A stretch of DNA of 64,000 nucleotides from Excoecaria cochinchinensis (taxonomy: Eukaryota; Streptophyta; Magnoliopsida; Malpighiales; Euphorbiaceae): assembly GCA_947683425.1 (NCBI GenBank), contig CANTUQ010000078.1, forward strand, positions 1,924,001 to 1,988,000, in the 5' to 3' direction. Of the stretch, positions 22,801 to 34,900 are shown piece by piece; position 1 is the stretch's first letter, and the number at the start of each line of letters is the position of its first letter. The notes beneath the pieces were generated by a model. That model did no database searches, was not told the origin of the DNA, and saw only the letters and a program-made list of their open reading frames with translations. The position numbers and the translations under genes were made by a program.

Positions 22801-23300
22801 TGCTCTAGTGAGAGCCTTGGACATGTGGCAACATTATCTCTTACCTAGGGAGTTTGTCATCTATACTGATCATGAATCCCTCAAACATTTGAAAGGACAA
22901 GATAAGTTGAACAAAAGGCATGCTAAATGGGTTGAATTTATTGAAACATTTCCCTATGTTATTCAATATAAGCATGGAAAAGAAAATGTTGTTGCTGATG
23001 CATTATCAAGAAGATATGCTTTGATTTCTACACTTAGTTCTAAGTTTGTAGGATTTGAGCATATTAAGGAATTATGATGGTGATTCTGATTTTGGTAATG
23101 TATATAATGCATGTGAACATAAAGCCTTAGATAAATTCTATAGACATGATGGATTTTTATTTAAGGGCCGCAAGCTTTGTTTGCCTAAATGTTCTATGCA
23201 TCACTTGCTTGTATTAGAATCTCATTGTGGGGGATTGATGGGACATTTTATGGTACAGAAGACCCATGACATGTTGAATGAGCATTTCTTTTTGCCTCAC
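19898..23300 (+). pseudogene. gag-pol: Gag-Pol of element P2, heavily decayed
   Basis: It lacks the first ~95 bp of gag. Gag capsid, a CCHC knuckle (CFKCLGKGHMARDC, near 20780), protease with DGGS (near 21075), RT, RNase H and the start of integrase follow in order. I see stops or shifts at about 20233, 20480, 20962, 21788, 21878 and 22582, and a small deletion at about 21145. The RT box reads YFDG instead of YFDD (second Asp codon 22244-22246 is GGT), so polymerase activity is lost. The coding region stops in the integrase zinc-binding part (EHFFLPH), where LTR Q1 begins. Confidence 0.9.
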
Positions 23301-24192
23301 TGATGCGTGCACAGGGGGGTCAACATTGCAAGATTATAAACATTGCAAGTTCAGATTCATGGAGATCAAATTTGGGAAAGTTCAAGAAGGCTTGAAGGTA
23401 GTTTACTGTAGCTATGAAGAAGCCGAATCAAAAAGAGACTTTGAAGAGAGGCATGTGAAAGTCATGTGACCTTGACATGTGCCATCCATGTGCTTTGACA
23501 TGTGCTAGACATGTGCCATGTCATGTGCTAGACATGTGCCATATGCATGTGCACATCATGTGACACATTACATGTGCAATGCATGTGCCAATTAATGGAC
23601 TTAATGGGCTGTTTTGTTTGGGCTTTTAGTTCAGGCTTTTATTTATTATTTTTATTTGATTATTTGTAATATATTAGGCCTTAACTTATTCTTTTGGGCT
23701 TATTTAAGTGAGATAGGCTTTAATTAGCTTGGGCTCATTTAATTAGTTCTTTTTAGGCTTTTTGGGCTGTATTTTAAGTTAATTAGTGTGGGCTTTAGTT
23801 ATCTTGGTGTAAGGTCCATGTTTAAAAGCCTATTTGATTAATTAGGATTTTTATTAGCTTAAAGGAGTATAAATACTCCTCAAAACGAATGTGTACAGAG
23901 AGATTGGAATTATTAAACATTGGAGGCTATCCTCTTTTCTTGGCTTTGCCAAAATTCTAATAGATTAGATTTGTGAGATTTGCTTGCTTTTCTTTTCTAT
24001 TGCATGAAGAATTTGATTAACTTATCAATTATTTGATTGTGGCATTTTTTAGGTTCTTTAATTCCCGATTATTTGCGTTTCCATTCACAAGTTATTTGGG
24101 CGTTCAATAGGAAGGGTGTTTATCTGATTTTGCTTTGCTATTCGAGTCGTATGTGTGGGTTTGTAGCTCGTTAGCTATTGGGTTCCGCATCA
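23301..24192 (+). mobile_element. LTR Q1 (B-type start, C-type U5), 5' LTR
   Basis: The LTR is 892 bp, from TGATGCGTGCACAGGG to TTCCGCATCA, and is followed by a PBS. The start encodes ACTGGSTLQDYKHCKF-type tail residues. U3 has at least eleven CATGTG hexamers in 23461-23600. TATA box TATAAATA is at 23868-23875. The left flank is P2 integrase (CTCAC expected as TSD), with no match on the far side. Confidence 0.9.
23461..23600 (+). promoter_or_regulatory. CATGTG cluster in U3 of LTR B
   Basis: Eleven CATGTG hexamers lie in about 130 bp, several embedded in TGCATGTGC (RY-like CATGCA overlap). The equivalent clusters are at 25560-25690 and 54715-54860, and on the reverse strand at 30650-30770, 41605-41730, 44315-44440, 57365-57500, 60855-60975 and 63950-64000. 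CATGTG is known as a MYC/bHLH and NAC core in plants; a regulatory role here is inference. Confidence 0.55.
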
Positions 24193-24889
24193 TTTGGTAT
24201 CAAAGCCAAAGTAAGGTAAATTCCTATTTATCTTAGAGTTAGGGTTGTGTTTTCTTTTTCTTGATTCTTTTATGTTTGTGCCGAATTTGGTCTCATCAAG
24301 TTTCTGATTTTTGTGTTTTTTTTTTGTGCTTTAAATTAGCCTTTTCTTAGCCTTTGTTTTATTCACTTTTTTTTGCCTTGAGATTCTGGTTTTTGCCTTG
24401 AACCAAAACATTGATTATCCTTGGCTTGAAATCTGAATTTTGGGAGTAGAAGTTATAGTTTGTTTGCTGAAATTATAAAAAAAAGGAGAAGAACAAAAAA
24501 AGAAGTAGAACATCTTTGGGTTTAAAAATCCGAACCTTGTAGGAGTTTGTTTTGATTTGATTGCTGAAATTTATTAAAAAAAATAAACAGCAAGAAGAAA
24601 AGAAAGAAAAACATACAAAAGAAAAGAACAGAAGAAATAGAGAAAAGAAGAGAAAAAAAAACGTGAAAGAAAGGAATATAGGAGAAAAGGGTAGGGAGCA
24701 ATTCGGACAAGGAGGGTTTATATAGCAAAGGGCAAATCCAAATCCTATAATAGGTGGGAGAAAATTAATCCATATTGCTTGGGGAATTAGGAATCCTTTA
24801 GGTGCTAGTAAAATTAATCCTTATCCCTTTGGGGTTAGGTTTTCAAAATCCTAATCCATATCAGAATTGGAATTGTAATCCTAATCCTA
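24193..24889 (+). other. PBS and truncated leader of Q1
   Basis: The PBS TTTGGTATCAAAGCC (one mismatch) is at 24193. The leader is of the P1 type, with the antisense TATA-like box at 24717-24724. It stops at CCTAATCCTA, where a CTA microhomology (24887-24889) joins it to the middle of a tail ORF. Confidence 0.8.
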
Positions 24890-25539
24890 GACTAGTAAGT
24901 ACGTATATAAGACAGGAGAAAAGAAAGAAAGAAGAGGAAGTTATTGTCGACAAAATTGTTTGTGAAGCTGAAAGAGATGGTATAGACTTATATGCTGATG
25001 AAGTTGTAAATGAGGAAGAAATAAGTGGATGTGATGAAGATGATGTTTTGAGTGAAAAGGAAAACATAATTGAAAGAGAAGATGGTGCTTTGAGTGAACA
25101 GAAGGAAGAAGATAGTGTAATTGAGATTGGAGATCAATATGTTATGACTGATCCTGTAGTGCTTGAGGAGGCTGAATTAAACATGGAGGAAGAAAAGAAC
25201 CATGATCAGAACGAAAAGTATGCATTGAATAACCATATTTTTCCTAATGTTTATGTTAACTTGCAGGAACATGATGAGTCCTTTACTGAAGAAGCATTCA
25301 TTTTATTTCCACCTGTTCAGAAGATGTTATATGAAGATGAATTTATTCTACAAGTGTCAATTCCCAACTTGAACAAGACGAAGATTCGAGGACGAATCTT
25401 TTCTAAAGAGGGAGGGAATGATGCGTGCATAGGGGGGTCAACATTTCAAGATTATAAACAATGGAAGTTCATATTCATGGAGATCAAATTTGGAGAAGTT
25501 AAAGAAGGCTTGAAGGAAGTCCGTGGGCCAAATTTATGA
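24890..25539 (+). pseudogene. Acidic-tail ORF of Q2, 5'-truncated
   Basis: Homology to S-b starts at LVSTYIRQE and continues through EIVCEAERDGIDLY-like, LSEKENIIERED, LQEHDES, FILFPP, YEDEFILQVSIPNLNK and RIFSKEGG, into LTR Q2 up to the stop at 25537. An upstream ATG at 24802 gives an open frame, but its first ~30 codons are leader sequence. The true N-terminus is deleted. The frame itself is intact. Confidence 0.82.
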
Positions 25540-26256
25540 AGAAGCCAAATTGAAGATGGACATGTGCTAGTCATGTGACGACTTAACATGTGCAGGTCAT
25601 GTGACACTTGACATGTGCCGATCATGTGACCTTGACATGTGCTATGCATGTGAGCCAGAGCATGTGCAATGCATGTGCTAATTGGTGGATTAAGGGGCTG
25701 ATTTATTTGGGCTTTTAGTTTAGGCTTTATTTGTTATTTTTATTTGATTATTTGTAATATATTAGGCCTTAACTTATTCGTTTGGGCTTATTTAAGTGAG
25801 ATGGGCTTTAATTAGCTTGGACTCATTTAATTAGTTCTTTTTAGGCTTTTTGGGCTGAATTTTAAGTTAATTAGTGTGGGCTTTAGTTATCTTGATGTAA
25901 GGCCTATGTTTTAAGGCCTATTTGATTAATTAGGATTTTTATTAGCTTAAGTGAGTATAAATACTCCTCAAAAACGAATTTGTAATTCAGACTTGGAGAT
26001 TATGATATTTTGAGACTTTTATTTGGCTTGGCCAAATTCTTCATTGGAGAGGATTGTTTGTCTTCTTCTTTTGCATCAAGAACTTTAATTCTTATCAAGG
26101 TATTTACTTTGTGGCGAATTCTGTTCTTGTGTTTTTAAATCAATCTATTATAAGCGTTTCCATTCACATAGTTGTTTGGGGGTTCTTTAGATTGGGGGTT
26201 TATTCTTGTTCATATTCAAGGGGTTTCGGGTTCTTTAGCCTTGGGATTCCGCATCA
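25419..26256 (+). mobile_element. LTR Q2 (B-type start, A-type U5), 3' LTR
   Basis: The LTR is 838 bp and preceded by the PPT AAAGAGGGAGGGAA. Its U5 is A-type (GGGTTTCGGG...CCTTGGGATTCCGCATCA), unlike Q1. It is followed by TTTGGAGATTTTTC and then a gag ATG 18 bp later, with no PBS. This LTR therefore sits just in front of R's gag. Confidence 0.9.
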
Positions 26257-26274
26257 TTTGGAGATTTTTCAATC

Positions 26275-29200
26275 ATGACTGAAGAATCGGGTAAAAAGGG
26301 AGCAACTCTCGACGAGGTAGTGTTCTCCATTCAAGCTATGCATGGTACGTTTGAAAAATTCTTGAGAGATATGGGAAATATGAATGATAGAATAGAGAGG
26401 CTAGAATTGGGTTCAAATAGTACATCTAGGAGAACAGCAAGGAGAGGAAGATGGACTGATGAGAATGTAAGGGCTGACTTAGAAGATTTAGATGAAGAAG
26501 AGACTAGTGGTAGATTGGATGGGAATTTAGGTAACATTAAGCTTAAGATTCCTCCATTTAAGGGTAGAAATAGTGCTGAAGAGTACCTAGAATGGGAAAG
26601 GAAGGTTGAAATGATCTTTGATTGTAATAGGTATTCTGAGGAGAAGAAAGTGAAGATAGCAGCTGTGGAGTTCACAGATTATGCATTATTTTGGTGGGAT
26701 CAATTGAACTTGAGCAGAAGGAAAGTGGGTAGACGTCCTATTGGTAATTGGGAGGATATGAAGGAGGCCATGAAGAAAAGATTTATGCCTTCACACTACT
26801 TTAGGGAGCTACATCAGAGGTTGCATAGGTTAGTGCAAGGGGGTAGATCAGTAGAGGACTACCATAAAGAAATGGAAATGTGCATGGTTAGAGCTAATAT
26901 TGAGGAAGATGAAGAGGTGACCATGGCTCAGTTTTTAGGTGGATTGAATAAAGAGATTGCTGATGTCATTGAGCTTCATAGATATGACTCCATGGAGGAA
27001 ATGTTGAATATGGCAATGAAAATTGAGAAACATAAGAAGAGTAGGAGCTTCAACCGAACCAGCAACAACTCAAGGGATAGTTTGGGATCTAGATGGACCA
27101 AAGGGGAGGATAGAAGAGACTTTAGGGGATCCAAACCTTATGGGGCAGATTCGGGTTCCAAAGATGCAAGGGCTGTCCAATCACCATCTAAGGTTGTAAA
27201 AGGTAACCCTAATACTCTAACTCCTAGTAGAGAGATTAAATGTTTTAAATGCTTGGGGAAGGGGCATATGGCACGTGATTGTCCTAATAAAAGGGTCATA
27301 ATAGCTAGGGATGATGGGGAAATTGTTTCTGAATCAGACCATAGTGAAGATGAGATGCCACCTTTGGAAGATTGTAGTGATTGTGATAGTGATGGAGAGT
27401 TATTGGTTGCTAAAAGTGGAAAATCTGTAATGGCTAGGCGAGCTTTGAATTTGAATGTTAAGTAAGAGAGCCTAAAACAAAGAGAAAACATATTTCACAC
27501 TAAGTGTTTAATTAGTGGAAGGGTGTGCACACTTATTATTGATGGAGGTAGTTGCACCAATGTAGCTAGTGTGAGTATGGTCGATAAGCTGAATTTGGTA
27601 TGTAAAAAGCATCCTAGACCTTATAAATTACAATGGCTGAATGACAGTGGAGAGGTAAAGGTAACAAGGCGAGTAAGAGTGCCATTTTCTATCGGGAGGT
27701 ATAAGGATGAGGTGGTTTGTGATGTGGTACCTATGCAGGCAGGCCATTTGCTTTTGGGAAGGCCTTGGCAATTTGATAGACATGTTTTGCATAATGGTTA
27801 CACTAACCGTTATTTTTTTCCTTATGAAGGTACAAAGGTTACATTAGCTCCATTATCACCTCAAGAAGTGTTTGAAGATCAAAAGAAATTAGTTGAGAGG
27901 GAGAGAGAGGCTTTGGCCAAGAGAGAAGAGGGGAGTGAAATTAAGAGAGAAAAAGAAAGAAAAAGGGAAAAAGAGGCCAGAAAAGAAACAAAACAAATAA
28001 TTGGCCCATTGGTGAGTGAAAACAAGAAAGGTGGGAGGCAAAAACAGAATTTTTATGTAAGGGCAAGGGAGGTTAAGAGTGCTTTAGCAATAGGGCAGCC
28101 ATTGATCCTTGTAACCTACAAAGAGATTTTGTTTTCTGACACTGACATTGACCATGAATCTTTGCCTTCTAGTTTTGTGTCTTTGTTGCAGGAATATTCA
28201 GATGTCTTTCCTGATGAGCTACCAGATGGATTACCACCTTTGAGAGGGATAGAACATCAGATTGATTTCATACCTGGATCAACCATTCCTAACCGACCAG
28301 CCTATAGAAGCAATCCTAAGGAAACTAAGGAAATGCAAAGGCAAGTGGAAGAACTCATGGAGAAGGGTTTGGTTAGGGAGAGTATGAGTCCTTGCGCAGT
28401 ACCCGTTTTATTGGTGCCTAAGAAGGATGGAACTTGGAGGATGTGTGTTGATTGTCGTGCAGTCAACAAAATCACTGTAAAGTATAGACATCCTATCCCT
28501 AGGCTTGATGATATGTTAGATGAATTGTGTGGTGCTGTGTATTTTACTAAGATTGATTTAATGAGTGGATATCATCAAATAAGAATGAAACCTGGTGATG
28601 AATGGAAAACAGCTTTCAAAACTAAATATGGTTTGTATGAGTGGTTAGTCATGCCTTTTGGGCTATCTAATGCCCCTAGCACATTTATGAGGCTTATGAA
28701 CCATGTATTGCGTGCATATTTAGGAAAGTTTGTTGTTGTTTATTTTGATGATATACTCATTTACAGCAAGTCTTTTGAGGAACATATTGAGCATGTTAAG
28801 TTAGTTTTGCAAACTTTGAGGTATGAAAAGTTGTATGCTAAACTTAAGAAGTGCACATTTTGTATAGATAGACTTGTTTTTCTTGGTTTTGTGGTGAGTG
28901 CACAGGGTATTGAAGTAGATGAAGAGAAAGTTCAGGCAATTAGAGATTGGCCCACGCCTAAGTCCATTTCGGATGTGAGGAGCTTTCATGGCTTAGCAAG
29001 CTTTTATAGGCGTTTTGTGCAGGATTTCTCTTCTGTTGCTGCACCAATTACAGAAATAATAAAAAAAGACGTTGGGTTTAAGTGGGGAGAAGCACAGCAA
29101 AAAGCTTTTGAAAAATTGAAAGGGAAGTTGTGTTCCGCTCTTATTTTATCTTTGCCTAATTTTGATAAAACTTTTGAAATTGAGTGTGATGCTTCTGGTG

Positions 29201-30052
29201 TAGGTATTGGGGCTGTTCTAATGCAAGAAAAGAAGCCAGTAGCATATTTTAGTAAGAAGCTTCATGGAGCCCAGCTCAATTATTCAACCTATGACAAGGA
29301 GCTTTATGCCTTGGTGAGAGCCTTGGATGTGTGGCAACATTACCTCCTACCCAAGGAGTTTGTTATTCACACGGATCACGAGTCACTCAAACACTTGAAG
29401 GGACAAGGTAAGCTGAATAAAAGGCATGCTAAATGGGTTGAATTTATTGAAACATTTCCCTATGTTATTCAATACAAGCATGGAAAGGACAATATTTTTG
29501 CTGATGCATTATCCAGAAGATATGCCTTGATTTCTACACTTAGTTCTAAGTTGTTAGGATTTGAGCATGTTAAGGAATTGTATGTTGATGATGCTGATTT
29601 TGGTAATGTATATCATGCATGTGAACATAAAGCCTTTGATAAATTCTATAGACATGATGGATTTTTATTTTAGGGCAGCAAGCTTTGTTTACCTAATTGT
29701 TCTATACGTGACTTGCTTGTATTAGAGTCTCATTGTGGGGGATTGATGGGACATTTTGGGGTACATAAGACCTATGACATGTTGAATGAGCATTTCTTTT
29801 GGCCACGCATGCGAAAAGATGTGGAAAAGGTGTGTAATGCATGTGTTGCATGTAAACAAGCTAAGTCTAAATCTATGCCTCATGGATTGTATATGCCTTT
29901 ACCCGTACCTAGTTCTCCTTGGACAGACATTTCCATGGATTTTGTGCTTGGTTTGCCCAGGACAAAACGTGGTAGGGATAGTATCTTTGTTGTGGTAGAT
30001 AGGTTTAGTAAAATGGCTCATTTTATTACTTGTCATAAATGTGATGATGCTG
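26275..30052 (+). pseudogene. gag-pol: Gag-Pol of element R, first part
   Basis: From ATG 26275 (MTEESGKKG) one frame holds Gag capsid, CCHC (CFKCLGKGHMARDC, about 27240-27282), protease DGGS, RT with intact YFDD (about 28743), RNase H, integrase HHCC and the first catalytic Asp region (ISMDFVLG). It has only two stops: TAA at 27463 (GAA in relatives) and TAG at 29671 (AAG in relatives). Composite S interrupts it at TGCTG (30048-30052). The frame resumes exactly at 44580; the joined length is 1584 codons. The 5' LTR and leader of R are missing. Confidence 0.93.
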
Positions 30053-30908
30053 TGATGCGGAACCCCAAGGTTAAAGAACCCGAAACCCCTTGAACATACA
30101 ATATGGCATGAACATGAACAAAAATAAACCCCCAATCTAAAGAACCCCCAAACAACTATGTGAATGGAAACGCTTATAATAGATTGATTTAAAACACAAG
30201 AACAGAATTCGCCACAAAGTAAATACCTTGATAAGAATTAAAGTTCTTGATGCAAAAGAAGAAGACAAACAATTCTCTCCAATGAAGAATTTGGCCAAGC
30301 CAAATAAAAGTCTCAAAATATCATATTCTCCAAGTCTGAATTACAAATTCGTTTTTGAGGAGTATTTATACTCACTTAAGCTAATAAAAACCCTAATTAA
30401 TCAAATAGGCCTTAAAACATGGGCCTTACACTAAGATAACTAAAGCTCACACTAATTAACTTAAAATTCAGCCCAAAAAGCCTAAAAAGAACTAATTAAA
30501 TGAGCCCAAGCTAATTAAAGCCCATCTCACTTAAATAACCCCAAAAGAATAAGTTAAGGCCTAACATATTATAAATAATCAAATGAAAATAATAAATAAA
30601 AGCCTAAACTAAAAGCCCAAATAAATCAGCCCCTTAATCCACCAATTAACACATGCATTGCACATGCTCTGGCTCACATGCATAGCACATGTCAAGGTCA
30701 CATGATTGGCACATGTCAAGTGTCACATGACCTGCACATGTTAAGTCGTCACATGACTAGCACATGTCCATCTTCAATTTGGCTTCTTCATAAATTTGGC
30801 CCACGGACTTCCTTCAAGCCTTCTTTAACTTCTCCAAATTTGATCTCCATGAATATGAACTTCCATTGTTTATAATCTTGAAATGTTGACCCCCCTGTGC
30901 ACGCATCA
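30053..30908 (-). mobile_element. LTR S1 (B-type start, A-type U5), outer 3' LTR
   Basis: The LTR is 856 bp, with minus-strand start TGATGCGTGCACAGGG at 30908. A CACATG cluster lies at 30650-30770 and a TATA region near 30360-30370. It is next to the TGCTG duplication. Confidence 0.92.
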
Positions 30909-31277
30909 TTCCCTCCCTCTTTAGAAAAGATTCGTCCTCGAATCTTCGTCTTGTTCAAGTTGGGAATTTACACTTGTAGAATAAATTCATCTTCATATAA
31001 GATCTTCTGAATAGATGGAAATAAAATGAATGCTTCTTCAGCTGAGGACTCATCATGTTCCTGCAATTTAACATGAAAACTAGGCAAAACATGGTTAGTC
31101 TTTAATATAATCTTTTCATTCTGATCATTATTATCTTCACTTTCCACGTTCAATTCAACCTCCTTAAGAACTGTAGGGTCAATTATAACATGCTGATCTT
31201 CTATCTCAATTACACAGACATCCTTCTGTTCTCTCAAAGCAACATCTTCTCTTTCAATTATGTTTTCCTTTTCACTC
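30909..31277 (-). pseudogene. 3' part of the S-a Gag-tail ORF
   Basis: This continues in frame from 38385 once A' is removed (TSD CACTC counted once). It encodes the SEKENIIERED ... YEDEFILQV part of the acidic tail and stops at 30968 (TAA where relatives have TCA), before PNLNK. The PPT lies next to LTR S1. Confidence 0.85.
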
Positions 31278-31978
31278 TGATGCGGAACCCCAAGGCTATG
31301 TAGAACCCGAAACCCCAAACACACAAATGGCAAGAACAAGAACAGAATTTAAATCCCCAATCTAAAGAACCCCCAATCAATAAAAAATGAAAGGAAACGC
31401 TTATGATAGATTGATTAAAATAACAAGAACAGAAATTCGCCACAAGATGAAATACCTTGATAAGAAAATCGTTCTTGATGCAATAGAAGAAGACAAATCC
31501 TCTCCAATGGTAAATTCGGCCAAAAGTCATTCCATATCATCTCCATACAAAATAGTTAAGGATGAATTTATATCCTCCTAAACATAACCCTAACCCTAAT
31601 TAAAAAGGCCTTAACAATGGGCTGCCCAAAATACAGCTACTTAAGCCCATTCACTAAAATAAACCTAATAACAAAAATAAGTCCAATAACTTAAGTAAGA
31701 TAACAAAACACAACTTAAGAGCCCAAATACAAGCCCACACGCCTAACATAAGGATTGGACTGCTCAAAGCTTATTCCAATGGCTTTATACAAATTAAAGA
31801 GCCCACTTGAATTCCCTCTTGAAGATTCGACCCCAACTCCTCTTGCTTGTCCATATCTTCCACCATTCGGCCCATGTAGGCTTTGAGACTCTCCTTGAAT
31901 TTCTTGGCTCTTGATCTGGTCACTGGGCCTTCTGGTAAAGCTAGCTCATCTCTTGGTTCCTTGGTCGTGCTCACATCA
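31278..31978 (-). mobile_element. 3' LTR of A' (type A')
   Basis: The minus-strand start is TGATGTGAGCACGACC at 31978 and the end CCGCATCA at 31278. The first 208 bp encode the polyprotein C-terminus (stop at 31771). Confidence 0.95.
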
Positions 31979-34900
31979 TCCCCTCCCTCTTCGAAAGAAT
32001 TCGTCCTCGAATCTGAGTCAAAATCAAAAGGAGATAAATCAGAAACATTAAAGGTAGCACTAACGCCACACTCACCTGGTAAGTCAATCTTGTAGGCATT
32101 GTCATTGATGCGTTGCAAAACTTGAAATGGCCCATCACCCCTTGCATCAAGCTTTGACTTCCTTTGTTGTGGGAACCGTTCCTTTCGCATATGCACCCAA
32201 ACCCAGTCACCTGGTTCAAAAATTATTTGTTTTCGCCCTTTGTTAGCCTTCTGTGCATACATGCGATTCTTCCTCTCAATCTGTTCACGTGCTTTCTCAT
32301 GTATCTCTTTAACCAAATCAGCCTTCTTTTTGCCATCTAAGCTATCAAGCTTATTCAAAGGTAAAGGCGTTAAATCCAACACAGTTAAAGGATTAAAACC
32401 ATAGACAATCTCAAATGGTGAAAACCCTGTAGAAGAATGTATAGCACGATTATATGCAAATTCAATGAATGGCAAACAATCCTCCCAAGTTTTCAAATTC
32501 TTTCCAACAATAGCACGCAACATAGTTCCTAAGGTTCTATTAACTACTTCAGTTTGCCCATCAGTCTGGGGATGACATGTAGTAGAAAATAAAAGCTTAG
32601 TACCTAATTTTCCCCACAAAACTCTCCAGAAATGACCTAGAAACTTGACATCTCTATCTGACACAATGGTTCTTGGCACCCCATGCAACCGAACCACTTC
32701 CCTAAAGAAAAGTTCAGCAATATTTGTGGCATCATCTGTTTTATGGCAAGCAATGAAATGAGCCATTTTACTAAACCTGTCCACAACAACAAATATGCTG
32801 TCCCTCCCTTTCCTGGTCCTAGGTAAACCCAAAACAAAATCCATAGAAATGTCAGTCCAAGGTTCACTAGGTACAGGCAATGGTGTATATAATCCATGAG
32901 GCATTGTCCTAGATTTAGCCTGTTTACAAGTAATGCATCTGGCACAAACCCTTTCCACATCTTTTCTCATGTTTGGCCAATAAAAATGTTCATTAAGCAT
33001 ACCTAAGGTCTTTTGCACACCAAAATGCCCCATTAACCACCCGCTATGTGATTCCCTCACAAGCAACTCCCTAATAGAACATGTAGGAATACAAAGTTGT
33101 TTACCCCTAAAAAGATATCCTTCATGCCTATAATACCTATCAAATGCAGCACGCTCACATGCATGATACACAGTAGCAAAATCAGCATCATCAACATACA
33201 TCTCTTTCAAATGCTCAAATCCAAGTAATTTAGAAGTAAGCATAGAAATCAAAGCGTACCTTCTGGATAGTGCATCTGCCACCACATTTTCCTTACCCTG
33301 CTTGTACTTGATCACATATGGAAATGTTTCTAGAAATTCCACCCACCTTGCATGCCTTTTGTTCAGTTTCCCTTGTCCCTTCAAATACTTGAGGGATTGA
33401 TGATCACTATGAATCACAAACTCCTTAGGCAGCAAGTAGTGCTCCCATACTTCAAGTGCTCTCACCAATGCATAAAGCTCCTTGTCATAGGTGGAATAGT
33501 TCAAAATTGGCCCACTCAACTTCTCGCTGAAATATGCTATGGGACGTCTTTCCTGCATCAAAACAGCACCTATACCAATCCCAGAAGCATCACATTCTAT
33601 CTCAAAAGTTTTAGAAAAATCAGGCAAACACAAAACAGGAGCAGTACATAATTTCTCTTTTAACATGCAAAAAGCATTTTCTTGCTCTTTTCCCCATTTA
33701 AATCCAACATTCTTTTTGACTATATCATTCAATGGTGCGGCGATAGTAGAGAAATCCCTAACAAATCGCCTGTAAAAACTAGCTAAGCCATGAAAACTCC
33801 TCACCTCACTAACAGTCTTAGGCGTTGGCCATTCTTGAATAGCCTTCACCTTTTCAGTGTCAACTTCCACTCCTTCCCCACTAACCACAAAACCTAAGAA
33901 AATTACTTTATTCATGCAAAATGAGCACTTCTTAAGGTTTTCATACAACTTATCCTTTCTCAACACACTCAAAACAGCTTTCACATGCAAAATATGGTCA
34001 TCTAAGCATCTGCTGTAAACCAGAATATCATCAAAATACACAACTACAAACTTTCCAAGAAACTCACGCAAGACATAATTCATTAAGCGCATGAAAGTGC
34101 TAGGTGCATTAGACAACCCAAAAGGCATTACTAACCACTCATACAATCCGTACTTAGTCTTAAACGCAGTTTTCCACTCATCTCCCTCTTTCATCCTAAT
34201 CTGATGATAGCCACTCTTTAAATCAATTTTTGTAAACAAACATGCACCATGCAATTCATCAAGCATATCATCTAATCTAGGAATAGGGTGGCGATACTTT
34301 ACAGTGATTTTGTTGACCGCCCTGCAATCCACACACATCCTCCAAGTCCCATCTTTCTTAGGTACCAAAAGAACCGGTACTGCACATGGACTCATACTCT
34401 CTCTCACGTACCCCTTTTGCAGCAACTCATCCACTTGTCTTTGTAACTCCTGTGTCTCCTCCGGGTTACTTCGATAAGCAGGTCGGTTTGGAATCTGAGC
34501 TCCTGGTACTAAGTCAATCTGATGCTCAATCCCTCTTAAGGGTGGCAGTCCGTGTGGCACATCTTCAGGAAACACATCTTCATATTCCTGCAACAAGGTC
34601 ACAAAAACACTAGGCAAACTCGGGTCAAGGTCAGTGTTAGAGAAGAAAACCTCCCTAAACCGAATTAGTATTAAAGCTCTCTTGCCTAAGCACGCACTTT
34701 TTAACTCTCTCTCTTTTGCATAAAGACATGGTTGCTTCTTAACCTTTTCACTCCTCTCAATTTCTTTTCTCTCACCTTTTAAATTTCTTTCTTTCCTCTC
34801 ACTCACTAACTTCTTATCTCCTGCACATCCCACTTTTTTTTCCTCACTAGTGCAGTCACTCACCATCGGGCCTTTATTTTTATTCTTTTCTCTCATGGCC

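Noticed and set aside
23461..23600. CRISPR-like array from regular short repeats
   Set aside because: The units are 6-12 bp CATGTG variants without constant spacers, inside a eukaryotic LTR.
30678..30875. 65-codon frame repeated at 41635 and 44344
   Set aside because: It translates the CACATG cluster and LTR start antisense to the element; identical copies reflect LTR identity, not protein selection.
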